64,000 nt of DNA. It comes from Conoideocrella luteorostrata. Lineage: Eukaryota > Ascomycota > Sordariomycetes > Hypocreales > Clavicipitaceae. The stretch spans positions 1-64,000 of the forward strand of contig JASWJB010000233.1 in assembly GCA_032433595.1 (NCBI GenBank), given 5' to 3'. Both the position numbers and the translations under genes were made by a program. Positions 22,628 through 34,849 of this stretch are shown one piece after another (the first letter of the stretch is position 1; each line of letters opens with the position of its first letter). The notes under the pieces are model-generated. The model worked only from the letters and a program-made list of their open reading frames with translations. It was not told the DNA's origin and did not search any database.

Positions 22628-24116
22628 ATGGCACGCCCACAGCCGGCGGGCAATGGAAGGGGTGCGAGCTACCTAAGCTTTGGTTAGTCCTTGATCATAT
22701 TTTTTCCTACGTTCCGCTCCGAGTCTACTCTATCTAACTTTTGGAAGACGGTGGAGGGATTCGGGGATATGCCAGTTTGCTTATCCTCGAAGCGCTCATG
22801 AGGGAAATTAAAATCGTCGAGGAGGATCCGGGACAGCTTCAATCACTGCCAGAAGGCACCGAGGGAGTGAACATGGAACCAGCGACATCGAGCTTCCACC
22901 CGCATGATTGCAGCACTCTTGGACAAGCGTACCTGCCTTGTCACTATTTTGACTACATGATAGGCTCAAGTACCGGAGGGTGAGACTGCCAGATGCGCTA
23001 ATTATTCGTGGCTAATGCTAACAATTTTTCTTGTGCTATAGACTCATTGCCATCATGCTGGGAAGGTTCCGTATGCCAGTAGATCGGGCAATGAAACAAT
23101 ACAAGGATCTTGGGGGAAGGGTTTTTGGGTCGCCAAGACTAGTGCATAAAGGACGACTGCCGCTCATTGCTCTCCAAAACAAATTCTCAGCCAGCACCTT
23201 TACCACAGTTATCAACGAGGTTTGTGATGCGCACGGCCATGCCGTGCGAGCCAATTGCGTCTTTTCAGCTGTTCCCTTGGCTGCACACACGGGCGGATGC
23301 AAGACGTTGGTTCCCCTCCCAGAGCAATCAATAACCCCCAAACTTGGAGGTCCGCTAATGTTGTGCATACACAGGGCTGTCCTAGCTCTCGGTGCAATTC
23401 GAGACACAGGAATTAGCGACGCAAAAGTCCTGTTCCGAAGTTACGAGACAAAGAAGAGTCCGGATTGCGATCGATATCCTCTTAATCCTGGTCCGGCTTG
23501 TGGCCTCCCAGTCTGGATGGTAGCTAGAGCCATTACCGCGGCTCCCACTTATTTCAAGCACATAACTATCCCTGACACCATGGGAAACCAATGGGTTTTT
23601 ATAGATGGGGGACTGGAAAAAAACAATCCCACTTGGGAGGGATACAAAGAGTTGAAATGGGGCACGGATAGCCCTCCTGAAATTGCAGTTAGTATTGGAG
23701 CATGTCGACAAAATCGCGAAATTCTCAACGGCAAATATAACCTGAACAAGTCCAGATGGCTTATGAAATTGCAAAAAGCGAGGAAAGCACACGGCGGAAA
23801 CACTAAAGATGCTGACGAAGATATGCAGTCAGTCGGTATTAATTATTGGCGATTTGATGATAATAAGCGTGGCGTGAGGCGTCCGCAATGGAAACAGATC
23901 AAGATGGACGAGTGGAAGGATGGCAAAGATGGAACGCTGTCCAAGATGCAACGACTTGTGCGTGAGTACTTGGCCGACACAGCTGTTGGGGAAGAGCTCA
24001 GGGAATGCGCCAAGAGGCTTGTCAAACATCGGCGGCTTCGGCTGCAGAGACCTCAAGAGTGGCAGGAATTTGCCTGCCCTACCTGGAACTACCAATATGG
24101 CTGCTCTACTAATTAA
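22628..24116 (+). CDS. Patatin-like phospholipase (PNPLA domain)
   Basis: Serine lipid acyl hydrolase of the patatin/iPLA2 type, expected to cleave fatty acids from phospholipids or related lipids. Exons 22628-22682, 22748-22979 and 23042-24116 give 453 residues. The first exon was found by requiring an in-frame ATG and a splice that completes the Asp of the oxyanion motif. The intron has a GTTAGT donor and CTAAC branch site. Key elements: DGGGIRG at residues 19-25 (oxyanion hole), GSSTGG at 91-96 with Ser93 as nucleophile, and DGG with Asp284 completing the Ser-Asp dyad. The sequence after the nucleophile, LIAIMLGRFRM, is typical of the fungal patatin group often fused to NLR-type repeat domains. 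Here no such domain follows, only a charged tail. It appears intact although the surroundings are rich in relics. Confidence 0.85.
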
Positions 24117-25140
24117 AGATTGTGCACAAACGATGCTAATTTCGACAAAATTTTACAGTCATGGGCGGCTCCGCCTCGCTATGAAATGTACCAAGTATGA
24201 GTCGAATTTGGGAGGCACTGTCACCGTGTCAAACAAATACGCACTGTTGATCCAATTATCACGCGTTGAGACAGCCACCTGAAGGCTGGAGACGCACAAT
24301 ACCGCACTAGTTCATGCAGGATGATACACAAGTATGGCAATGACGACCATAGTCTGCCAACTCGTTTCAAGGCGTTCTTGGGTCGCTGTACATCCCACCA
24401 CTTTTATTGGGGCGACGTGGCGCGGTAGTATCTTGGGCATCCGTCATATGTACTCCGTACACAGCCTCAAATAGGAACTTGTGACGTGAACTCCGCTTGA
24501 GGCGCATTTAGCGACGAGCAGGCTCTACGAAGCTTCTCATGCCGGCAGTTTCTGGCAAATTTTATAGCCCCTTTGGTATCTGAGGGGAAATGTCACAGAA
24601 AGGCAGAGAAGTGGCTTCGCTGACGTAGTAACATATTGAAGAGTGGTTGCACCACGACACTGAGGCTGTATCTCGTGGCGAGGCTTGACTTTGCGTCGGG
24701 CATCCGTGATGACTCTGATCTGTGCATTAATTAGTGCTTGCATCAGCACTGGATGCGCTCCGTTCTTTTCGCCTCGTCTCGAAGCATGGTTGGGCATAGT
24801 AACATGAGTTTGTACTCCGTACTGCGTCAGGCTTTATTTCCTTTGTCACAGGCTACATAAATAAAATGCATTATTCACGCTATTAGTGTGAAGCCTCACC
24901 ATTTGGTGAACTTTGTGACAGCTTTCCTTATGACCACACGGGATCAGATCGATCTGGGAAACATAACAAGCCATAGAAACCGAGCAAGTTGACATCTCGG
25001 AAATTTGGCTGTGCCATCATGACCCAAAAACTTTTGCGGTGAGAGAGAGAATAGCAAGCAAGGATGTTGATGTATGGTAAAACCAGAAGCGCGGTGATCA
25101 CAACCGGCGCAATGCGACTCTTGTATTGCGACTAGTTTGA
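24117..25140. other. Intergenic region, no gene recognised
   Basis: About 1 kb. Two TACTCCGTAC decamers lie at 24451-24460 and 24813-24822. No supported coding sequence. Confidence 0.4.
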
Positions 25141-26110
25141 GTGGGTTTCCAACATAACGAAAATACTTATGAGATCCCCCAAGGTGCGCTCCACCAAATT
25201 CTGGAGCATTTTCAACTCAGAGTACCACACAGATGGAATGGTAGAATCGTACCTCCTACGCGGGCTGGACTAGCTTCCTGGCGACTCCAGGGCCACGCGG
25301 TGAGGTGCTCAGGTACTCGTCATGCAACCACCCAAAGGTTTCGATGGCCTGGTCATACTGGCGCTCTGAGCGTCTGACTCAAGCCATCTTCTTCGCCAAC
25401 CCGGACCGCATGCCTCGGCTAGTGGGTCTGCTGGAGTCTGTAATGGAATTCGTAGATCATCCATTGTTGGTTGCACTTATCTATGGCATGACACTGAGTA
25501 CTAATATTGAACGAGGGCACAAATTACATAAGGAAGTTATACTCAGTACAGAAGGTAGAATTTTGGACGGGCCATCATTCTTGGCAGGGCAGAGCTGGTG
25601 GCCTGCTGAAGGATCCTGTACCATGCTGTCTGCGATGATGGCTGGCGCGTCGACTAAGCTAGCCAACCTCTCCAGGAAAGCCGGGGTTCTGGAGGATCTT
25701 TTCGGTGAATTCATCGAGGAAAACTTGGATGGTGGTTCGACACAGCCTATCCCGGACAACCGAGCGTCTCACTCTGCAAGAGGTGGACAAATTATACTTT
25801 CGAGATCGCGGAAACACCTAGTTATTAACCGTATGGCTCCTATTTAAGCTGTGGTTGATCCTAGCTGATCCAGAAACAGATCTCCAATCTCATCGCAGAA
25901 AGAGACTGCAATTATAATCGAAATAGCCGATGCCTGCCTTCTGTAGACGGAGGCTAAGGAGACGGTAAAAATCCCGGTAGTAGTAAATTCTGGATATATT
26001 GGGCCATCACTATCCCAGTAACTTGTGTGGTCATGACGGCTTGGATAGCGGGTACGGTTCATCTTCAAAGACAGTCAACTCGCAGAAGACAGAAGAAGCT
26101 TGCCGATCTT
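25141..26110 (+). pseudogene. Relic of a fungal CorA-like membrane protein
   Basis: Protein-like stretches lie in order but in different frames. The first (25141-25305) reads ENTYEIPQGALHQILEHFQL, then WRLQGHAVRCSGT. The second (from about 25305) reads CNHPKVSMAWSYWRSERL, HPLLVALIYGMTLST and STKLANLSRKAGVLEDL. The last (about 25870-26070) reads ISNLIAERD, IEIADACL, a stop, and FWIYWAITIPVTCVV. This order, with the NLIAxRD segment before a final FWxYWxxTIP membrane helix, resembles fungal proteins with a CorA-like C-terminal domain. The expected first membrane helix is missing. At least two frameshifts and one stop separate the pieces, so no functional product is expected. Family naming is by memory of pattern and is tentative. 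Confidence 0.6.
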
Positions 26111-29100
26111 TAGGGGCCACGTCAGGCATATGGACGCAACGATACGTATTGACATTTTGTGTTTATCGCCTGTGCTCCTTTATGGTGGTTGATGCTCTTC
26201 GAGTACTGGTGATACGGTGTTGTAGTCTATCCGGTAAACTCGAATATGTCTTCTCAGGCATTGAAAACGAGATACTTTCCTTGATTTTTAAAATCGCGGA
26301 GTAAGTCAGAGTCTTGTTCGAGTTAAATCGTACACATTTAATCGTCAGTCAAGTTCCTGAGGTGTTGTAGAATCATATCATAGTTACTTTGAACCCCTTC
26401 CACGTACACGGTGAAGTTAAAGCTTTTAACGTAGCATGCTAGGGAGGAACATCACTCTCCCGCATATCAAAGCTTGGCCGGGTTAGATCGGCACTCGTAG
26501 CTAAGGGTATGCGTTGACACAGCAATCGAATACACACGAGTGGTATTTCCCTTATGGAACACAGCAACCGAAGCCCCCCTTTATATCAGGCTACTCAAAC
26601 CCTTGCCGTCGTACCTTCTCGAGGGCCGTAGCCCTACCTTTCTGTACAAGCGGGAATTATTGGAGCGAAGCAAAGCGGTGACTGTTTCGATTTCTACGCG
26701 AATATTCATCAAACTACGGCGTATCTACTGTTACTGTCGAGGCCGGTCGCACTCACTGTCTTTATTAATTACAGGCATAGGCTATGCACTAGTGTAACAA
26801 TTATGGGTACGGAGTACTCCGTAGAGATGTGCTATTTGGGTTGTGCTATGTGGGAGACGCGGGTGCCCCATCGACGTGATAACTAGCTGTAGGCAACTGT
26901 AACACTGGCTAAACTTAGCTAGTTAGCGTAAAACTTGGCTCGAAGTCTAAATTATTAACCACCCCGAGACATGACAGGCATTATTGGGCCAATCGTGCCG
27001 GGGTCTCAGGGTCTGATCCGCGATAAGGTGGAGATTTTACTTTGTTGCCCGCTTGACCCACTTTTGAGATCTACACCGCTTCAACAAGGTCTCCCTTGGC
27101 ATTCGAAAGAGATTCATAAAGAGCCCATTAGACGCGTGAAGGAGCTGCTCACAACAGTCTTGTGAAGCTATTAGCGACGCTCGTGAACACTTTAATACCG
27201 GCGATCCACTATAGTCAGCAAGGGATCCAAATGGACAGGTACATATCTGGTTAGCATGCCGGACGTCCAGCTGGCCAGATGCCAGTTTTCAGCTGCTGCT
27301 CTGGCGAATCAACGTGAGCGACTCGCCTCTGATCAGCGATGCCCCTGGCGGCAAGGCTTCTTGGATACATGAGCATGCGCTCTCTGTCGTGTTTACCCCT
27401 GGCTCAGCTCGCGTCCCTAGAAGCGGGAGGCGCGCACGCTACGCGCCCCCTACCAAGAAGAAAAGGGGACACTCTACGGAGTACGGAGTAACTGCGGAGT
27501 AAGCAGGGCGGGGGTGTCTTTTTCTCCTTTCTTCTTCCTTCCTGAAGTCAGCAGCTCACATTTATGAACGCTTGTATGCAGACGCCCTTAGGCCAACCAG
27601 TCCTTTGCAGAATTATGCAAAATGGATACGCATCAAGAATTTTCTATGAAATTTAGCCAACAAGAATGGGCTGGCGTGTCCAATATGCATGAGTTATGGC
27701 GGGTGCGAAATTTGCCTCGTTTCGTGGATCGGACCCTAAGCACTACGTTGCGGGGCGATCTTGTACCTCCTTAATAGTAGTAATTTTTTACTCTTTTACT
27801 TTACTATATTACGTAGTATATTTTATAAAACTTTTACCAAGAAATTACTTAATATTCAACTTAAGAGTAGTATATAATTTTTATCTTTGCTTCTTCTGCT
27901 TATTTTGCAGAGAAATCTGGCAATACGTGGTAGGGAACTACAGCCCTGCTTGTCACGGGTTGTTAATAATTCAAGGATTGGATTGTACGCAGTGAAGTGG
28001 ATCGCGCACGTTGCCAAGTTGCACCACATGATCCCGTACTATAATTAACACAATAAAATAGGAGCGAACAATATTGTTGGTCTCGACGGTGCTGTACAGC
28101 GTACGTAATGCTAACTAAAACGCAATCTAAAAGCCTCATCAAGCCCTGCCTGTACGGGTCACGAGCTCTGGCAAGGGTGTTCTCGAGCCGGGTGGCTATG
28201 GCGGTCTTCTTGGAGCAAGAGACACCACAACTGCTGCATTCTGTAGTGACAAGGGTGCGCAATGGTCTTAACATCGTGCGCGAAAGGCACAGAGTGCACT
28301 GTGATTTTCTCTTAGCAGTCTCGTGATTGTTGTCCTTGTCCGTGCATCCTCCTCTTGGCATAGCATAAAGCACTCAACCGGCTGATACGCTCCTATCGGA
28401 TCCCTCGAGACAAGCCATGAAACTGCAACGCCTGAGAGCTGAGGCCCAACGGAGGTCCACGGCTTATTCACATCAAATTTATATTGACTTTCCCGACATT
28501 GTTGTGTCCTCTCCGCTTTCTCTTTCCGCCCACTCTAGGTCGCTGCATGGAGAACACGCCACGTTTTTTCCCCAGCGCATGGCCTGAGCACAGAGCATTT
28601 TCTCACACCGACATGAAGAACAATAGACACAGCGTCCTAGAATATACAATCTGAGGCTTTTAACGAAGCTTTTAGGGTACTTATGATAGCAATGCAAGAT
28701 ATCACGCCACGTTAACGGTCACTACCAACGCCAAGATTCTATTCTTAATGAAGCCACTGAATTCCTTCCCAAACCTGCAGGATCTAGTCGTTCACCCAGC
28801 CAATGGATTGGCAAATGACAATAAGCACACTGCTGAATAGCAAGAACAATATAGCGCCAAGCCATTCGCACTGGACCAAGCGTTGGTACTCTTTCATGCG
28901 GACATCCGGCCTCGGTTGCGCATATAATTGAAGCAAGCAAAAAGGTATAAGAAGACACCAGAACCATTCTCAGTAAGTATTATAACGCTATTGCCGGCAA
29001 TACTTGAATTATAAGCATATATTCTAACTACACGCACCTCTCAACACGACTGATACGTGAAACGCCCTCATCAACATTCCTAAATAACTGAAAAAAAATA

Positions 29101-29111
29101 CTACAAACAAA
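26111..29111. other. Gene-poor 3 kb stretch
   Basis: No convincing gene. It holds a 16-bp perfect palindrome TACGGAGTACTCCGTA at 26808-26823, a double TACGGAGTACGGAGTA at 27476-27491, and a strongly AT-rich segment at about 27770-27910. Open frames here have no recognisable motifs. The last 150 bases form the 5' flank of the small secreted protein. Confidence 0.4.
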
Positions 29112-29429
29112 ATGAACTTTAAGCTCTTAGCCCTTGCCCTCGCAACAATGGCCACAGTAGCTGTCGCCGATGAAGGCGATTGCTACGGCGCAGGACGCTG
29201 TTGCAGATGCAAGGTTCTCGGCAAATGGGACAACGGTCAAACGGCATGCGTGAAGACGCAGGTGTCCCCCGGTGAAAAGGACTGGGGCGATGATGGCAAT
29301 GGCCTTTACTTTTGCAGGATGACCCAGTCGCAAAAGCGTATTGCAGATCATTGCAGGGGAATATCAAACAAGTGTACACTGTCAGGTATCCGAGAAGGTC
29401 AAGGGGGTTACGATTGCTGGGACTGTTGA
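29112..29429 (+). CDS. Small secreted cysteine-rich protein (effector-like)
   Basis: 105 residues, intronless as read. It begins with a classic signal peptide (MNFKLLALALATMATVAVA, cleavage likely before DEGDC). The mature part of about 86 residues has ten Cys, enough for five disulfides. The arrangement is C-x6-CC-x-C early, single Cys in the middle, and DCWDC at the extreme C-terminus. It is rich in Gly, Asp and Lys. The leader upstream is A-rich around the ATG (ACAAAATG), which suits a fungal start. Such proteins are often effectors, antimicrobial peptides or surface proteins, but no named family is recognised. A 191-codon open frame on the opposite strand is a shadow. Confidence 0.8.
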   Translation: MNFKLLALALATMATVAVADEGDCYGAGRCCRCKVLGKWDNGQTACVKTQVSPGEKDWGDDGNGLYFCRMTQSQKRIADHCRGISNKCTLSGIREGQGGYDCWDC

Positions 29430-30463
29430 GGAGCGAGTGAGAATCGGTAATTCTGGGTGGGATGAATGCGCTGCACAACGCATTGTTCTGACAATGTCGG
29501 CGAGAGTTAAGACGAGATAGTGAAGGAGAGAATGTTATGTACTTACAGGGCTGCGGTGCGTGGACGATGAAAGACATGCGCAATTGTTCCCGTCCGCATA
29601 CATCGTCTCCATCTAGTATGCCTGGCGGTTGACTTGACGGGGGCCGAAGCTCTGACAGATATGTTGTGGCCGTTGAACTTGTTTTACTTCCCACGAGGTT
29701 GTCGATCCTATCTTATATCAATTGTTATCTTTCGATCGGTCCATTCTTCACCTGCTCCGAATTGTGTCTTGCCGAGTCGACTGGTTGTCAATTGCTGAAT
29801 GTGCGTCACGGTCTCGAAGCCGCCATCTGTATTTCGAGAATCATATGCGCGCACAGCATTTCTTTTACCTCTACATATAACTGTTCAGCTTGTCTTGTGT
29901 GATTAACCTTCTATGCTCTTGGTCATGCCGCATGTTGCGATGACAACACGGACGCCCCGTTCGTGATGGACTAAAATGGCACCGATAATCCGTCCAAAAC
30001 TCTATACACTAGCATAGTGTCATCTGGAACCTCACTCTGATCCTGGTCACATCACACAACACTGTGGCACTATTGTTGCTAATTGGAACACATTACAACT
30101 TGCGCTGAAGGAGTGTCCGGATATATAGAACAAGAAGAAATAGTGCTGTGAATCATCAGACCCATTGGGTGACTCTACGGACCATGACACAATGCATTAA
30201 CAAATGAGACGTCACCTGCGACTCTCGCCATAATACGCCCGCTGCATTCGGAGGCATCTAGAGTGAATCACCTATGAGATCATTTATATATTGTGGCCGC
30301 TGGTCGATAGTGAAAATTTAGGCCATGCAGGATATCGATCGTCCGACATAGTCTTCAACCCTAAAAAGCCTTTCAAGAATATTCGCGCCGTTATTAGAAG
30401 TCACTCTGCAAGCTACGACACTTCAACAGGCCTATCAGACAGAAAAGAACATTTATAATCACG
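29430..30463. other. Intergenic region, no gene recognised
   Basis: About 1 kb between the small secreted protein and the CmcJ-like gene. No gene or repeat supported. Confidence 0.4.
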
Positions 30464-31486
30464 ATGAGTATGTCTGAAACTAATTTTGCGGCATCTGGTA
30501 GCCTTAACTCAAAACTATGGAGCAAGACCAAGCCTTTCGAGCACGTTCCCTGGCAGTTTCCCAGCCAGACGGAGGGGACTATCCGCTTCCTTGGCCCAAC
30601 CAAAGACGGCAAAGATGCTATGCTAAACTTTAAGAAAGGGGAAGAAGACCAAACAAACCTTGGGCCTTGTCTCGAAAAGAGAGTTACCGTGACAGACCTA
30701 CGGCACTTTGAGCCACAAACAACGCTGGCCAGCGAGGGTATCCAGTGGACTTGTCGTCCATCGGCGTTGTCGGAGGACAAATTGTCTGGGACCCCAGTCG
30801 AGGTCAAAGAGTTTATCAGCGGGACGTATTATGATGAATGTGCGGAGCTGGTCAAGGAGATCACTGGCGCAGCCAGGGCAATTGCGTACCACTATCGGCA
30901 TAGGCGGATCGAAGAGGTAGGATTGACATTGACAGTTCCTGGCACCCTCCCTTTCTGTACAGCATGTGAGTTTGTGCATGACTTACTAAGATGCCGGCAG
31001 GACACCAATATCCACGACACACACAATATGTCGACCAAACCGGTGACGTACTTCCATGTAGACAACGACGACAGGACCGCGACTGAGAGCTTACGAAGCG
31101 TGCTTGGGGATACGGAAGCAGACAGCGTGCTTTCCCACAACAAGCGTTGGGGCATTGTAAATGTGTGGCGACCGATTGGGGATGTGGTGAAGCAGTGGCC
31201 GCTCGCGCTGGCCAGTTCACGAGGTTGTGAGACGGCGCCTATCTACACGCGTAACAACTACAAGTCGCACTTCACCGCCCTCAAGCACTCTCCTCACTTG
31301 TGCTTCTACTACGTCAGCAACCTGAAACCCGATGAAGCCCTTCTCTTTGTCAACTACTACTCGGGTGGGAAGGACACACCAGCATTGAGGATTGCACATG
31401 GCGCTTTCGAAGACCACAATGCCCCCGAGGGAGTGCCGGGGCGCCGCTCAATCGAGGTGCGCTGCCTAGTGCTGTATGAGGATTAA
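30464..31486 (+). CDS. CmcJ/AsaB-like (GA4 desaturase family) oxidoreductase
   Basis: Member of the fungal CmcJ/AsaB-like group, proteins that resemble cephalosporin 7-alpha-methoxylase component CmcJ and GA4 desaturase and that often sit in secondary-metabolite clusters. 340 residues, one exon, starting MSMSETNFAAS (a second ATG lies two codons in). Characteristic segments are TYFHVDNDD (the usual VHxDY/N histidine site), WGIVNVWRPIGDVVKQWPLA (strongly conserved NVWRP motif), CFYYVSNLKPDEALLFVNY and the end SIEVRCLVLYED. These fit the family from first to last block and in normal length. The substrate is unknown. A GTGAGT...CAG pair at 30966-31000 would remove only 35 nt and break the frame, so no intron is called. 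Confidence 0.82.
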   Translation: MSMSETNFAASGSLNSKLWSKTKPFEHVPWQFPSQTEGTIRFLGPTKDGKDAMLNFKKGEEDQTNLGPCLEKRVTVTDLRHFEPQTTLASEGIQWTCRPSALSEDKLSGTPVEVKEFISGTYYDECAELVKEITGAARAIAYHYRHRRIEEVGLTLTVPGTLPFCTACEFVHDLLRCRQDTNIHDTHNMSTKPVTYFHVDNDDRTATESLRSVLGDTEADSVLSHNKRWGIVNVWRPIGDVVKQWPLALASSRGCETAPIYTRNNYKSHFTALKHSPHLCFYYVSNLKPDEALLFVNYYSGGKDTPALRIAHGAFEDHNAPEGVPGRRSIEVRCLVLYED

Positions 31487-31984
31487 TCTCACACTGACCG
31501 TGGCTACCTGCGTGTGGAAGAGTTGTTGAGAGGCAAATCCACTGGCTTGTGATTCGATCTTGCGGTGCGAGGCCTGTCTGGTAGCCACAAACTACTGGTG
31601 GTAGATAGTGAGAAGCAAAACTAAGCTAGTTTACTGACCATGATGTACTTCTGGCGATCCTTGACTAATCCTTCCATTTAGAGTGCCTCTTTAATGTGGA
31701 CTCTACCGGGAATTCGACTCTGTGTCTGCTGTGTTTGTTATCGCGATACTGTTACGATGTTGAAGCTCGATTAGGGGCCAAGGTCAAACCGAGTTCATTT
31801 TTACCTGAAAGGAATGCCATCCGCTAGAAGTGCTGAGATGGATGATGGAGAGCTGCCGGCTGATGACAGAGCGAGCTGCCAGTGAGCGTAGCCTGGAGCT
31901 CCGAGGCAGTAGCGGTGAGAAGGTTGATGCTGGTGAACATGCTACGTTCCGAGGGCAGAAGTGTCTGTTGGCGGAGAGAAATAC
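31487..31984. other. 3' flank of the CmcJ-like gene
   Basis: About 500 non-coding bases up to the next solo LTR. Nothing else seen. Confidence 0.35.
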
Positions 31985-32190
31985 TGTTGGAATCTTGCCG
32001 CCAAGCACACAACAAGAGCACGGAGCGAGTCACGTGGTCACCTTTCGGCCACCCTATTTATACGAGCATCGTAGGCATCGTATCTTGACTTGTTTTTCCC
32101 CTCTTAGATAGACCCGACTATTATTGAATATATTGTATTTTGATGCATTTGATCTAGATCAACTTGCACAGCACCCCTGTGCAACCCACA
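31985..32190 (+). mobile_element. Solo LTR, family 1, copy 5
   Basis: 206 bp, TGTTGGAAT to CAACCCACA, with perfect target-site duplication AATAC (31980-31984 and 32191-32195). GTCACGTGGTCACC box, TATTTATAC, palindrome TTGATCTAGATCAA at 32149-32162 and terminal stem TTGCACA/TGTGCAA are all present. Confidence 0.93.
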
Positions 32191-32449
32191 AATACTTTTG
32201 TTCGGGAACTAGCTGGGAAACCGTGACAGAAGAAAAGCAAGCTAAGGAAATTATATTTGCGACGAGAGTGGAATATTTAAGGTAAGTCTTTTTTTTTCGG
32301 TGAAAGGGAGGTAGGAGGGCGGGCTCTAATGGTGCGTGGGCAGGATGAAGGACGAGGTTGGACGAAAGCCCGAGTTGGAACGCGGACTTGAGTAGGATGA
32401 TGATATTGCTTGGACTCTGCATTCACCCGACCGCTATCACGGAGATTCC

Positions 32450-33652
32450 ATGCATCACTATAGCCTTCCTGGCGGTCGGGGATCGCCAATTCTTACCAAC
32501 ATATCCCTAGTAAAAGAAGCCATAGCGAAAGGAGAGGCGTACAGAGGCAGCGCAGCGGGCATCGCTCCGCTATTTCCGGGGCCCAGTTACGATCATCGAT
32601 CAGCGAGCCGTCTGTGTGCAGCCTGCGCTACGTAACCTTCACATGGACGCGATCAAAGCACGTCTATCCGGACAGATCGCTATCGCGAACGACACGTATC
32701 CAATGCTGCAAGGGACGGAGAGGCAACCCTGCGTCACGTTTTCGTGCGCGTACCCCGTATCGTGCCAACCCTTACTAGTATCCATGAACAGACGATCCTA
32801 TATCTGCCAGCAAATGACACGGGCTGGGAGGTCTTGTTAGAGGACCCCCTCATACCACCTATCCCGGGCTATAACGCATCCACCATGTTCATGCTCCTAG
32901 ACATCGTCTCGGGGGGAGGGGGGGTTCAGCCAGTTCGAGCAGCAGGATGTCCACATCGTCAAAACCAACGATACCACTAGCAGTCCGGGGATCATAGCCG
33001 GGAACGGGGCCGATTCTCCTGTAGTGCGGGTAACGGCTTGCATTACCAATCCCGAAGTGGCGACGTTCATCGCTAACCTGCACAGCGACCGGGATGCGTT
33101 GGAGCCCACCATGTCCTAGGACCAACCGAGGCGCTCTACAACACGTCAACTACACGCACTCAGTTGGGCGCCTGCATCCCCCAACAGCCACTAAACCAAC
33201 GGGTCGTGCTCGCTCTCGCTTTTCGCTCTGGCTGGCCACGCACCACGCTAAACTGGGGCCGCTGGATCTTTAATGGTGTCGCTTCCAGCCTTTCGGACCC
33301 GCGGAAGGGCGAAACCCCAAGAGCCGACAACAGCGTCATGATCAGGTAACCTATCGTTTATTGACTTCGCAGCGCATGACGCGCACGTGGCTTTGTTCCA
33401 CCAAACCCAAAGCCCCGCTATAGCCATGCAGGCCCTCCTCGCACACATCTGTCAAATGGTCTATTACGAGACGCTCCTACGGGTTTAAGGGACGGAGCGT
33501 GCTTAGGCTACCTTTTCACATGTAGTAGCGGTGCTTCCGACTCGTTGGACGGCGTTTGGAGTCGGAATCGGGCTATTACTAAGCCACTGGGTAGTGGTGG
33601 TTATTGTCGTGGGGCTGTTTGCACGCTATTCTTTGTTAAGGAATAACTAACT
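32450..33652 (+). pseudogene. Decayed gene for a fungal membrane-anchored protein
   Basis: Coding-like fragments in a consistent order on the plus strand but interrupted. They read ILYLPANDTGWEVLLEDPL and STMFMLLDIVSGGGG (around 32780-32930), DVHIVKTNDT and VVRVTACITNPEVATF (around 32940-33080), AMQALLAHICQMVYYE (around 33436-33480), and a last piece with a membrane helix, WTAFGVGIGLLLSHWVVVVI (around 33550-33610). These blocks recall a family of large, uncharacterised fungal membrane proteins in which ALQALLTxICQMxYY precedes a single helix near the C-terminus. A change of frame near 32920, a TAA just after 33480 and further stops separate the pieces. The 5' part is not traceable. Function unknown. 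Confidence 0.65.
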
Positions 33653-34849
33653 GGTAGGCGGTTTCGGAGGTATATTCAAAGGAGACGGCGGCGATTCTGG
33701 AGAAGGCAGATCGGATGGATGATCGGATGGATGATCGGAAGGTGCGGCGTTGGGTCGAACGCAGGGGGCAGCGTGGCGGGTTCCGGGCGGGTGGCGCTAA
33801 CGGCCATGGATCTGGATTGACATGTTCCGGAAGAGTGCAGGTGGTTTGCAGCAACGAGATAAACGGGAATGTAAGTCGTGGCCTTCCGAACATGACCACA
33901 CAAGGGCTGCTTCGGATATTAGAGGAATTGTGCTGCGTCGTCGACGGACGCGAGTTGGGAGCGCCCTGGCATTTCCAACCCCAGAACAGGTGTTGTTGTT
34001 GATGTTGAGAAATTGAACGGCACACACTCACGATAAGCTGCAGACCTCTCACTATGAGAGAAGCCTGCGTAAACTGCACATACAGTAAAGAGCATAGCAT
34101 GTAGGCCATGAGCACGTGCACAGAAGAGTAATTCTGCTGGTAGAGACTAGAGCTCGTCGCCATATTAGCTGGTTATCGTGAAAAATGGTGTTCTTAATGC
34201 TCGTGATGCGTTCTAGGCTGCCAGCTGGGCTACAATGTTTCCTTGATATTTATATAAGATGATGATATGCGCGGTCCGTATACCACAGTGTTTCGCTGAA
34301 GAGTTTCCACAGTCTCTGCAGCGCTGTAGCGAATGCGGCAACGGCCTGCAAATATAATGCCGTAGAACCGTAGGTGGAAAGCATCAAGAGGCTATTTTAA
34401 CGGGTGTAGGTGGATGCTTCAGGACATATGAACCAAAACCTACCCTTGTGTGCTGTTTCAAAACTCAGCAAATACAAGCGTGCGATAAGGCCAACACATA
34501 TCACATTAGCACACAGAAATGCGATAACTGCGGCGGGGAAATTAATTATTAATAAACACAACAATAAACGAGTATGACAATAAGAAAATCTAGTAGTGGT
34601 CGCGAACAGATATATGGATCATAGCGGAGCCCAAGGAGGAGGCTGGCAGGAAGCGGCATGGACCAAGTTGAGGCCTGGGATTGAAGACAATAAGAGCATC
34701 ATCCGAGCTGAATCATCTGCACGGTCGACGAGAGACAGTCTTGCGCTGCCACTTCAGACGGCTTGACCGAAGGGGTTTAACCGGGAAAGTTTCCAAGAAC
34801 GCCCCCCCCCTTTCCCTTAAATCGTTACAAGGATTGTCAGAATGAGACT
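33653..34849. other. Intergenic region, no gene recognised
   Basis: About 1.2 kb. A 175-codon minus-strand open frame (33636-34163) has no recognisable features and overlaps the decayed gene. A run of C lies near 34802-34810. Confidence 0.35.

Noticed and set aside
29119..29694. 191-codon minus-strand frame over the small secreted protein
   Set aside because: Antisense shadow of a gene with a clear signal peptide and Cys pattern.
30966..31000. Possible intron in the CmcJ-like gene
   Set aside because: Only 35 nt and not a multiple of three; removing it breaks the frame, which is otherwise open and family-like.
33636..34163. 175-codon minus-strand frame
   Set aside because: No domain-like sequence; overlaps the decayed plus-strand gene.
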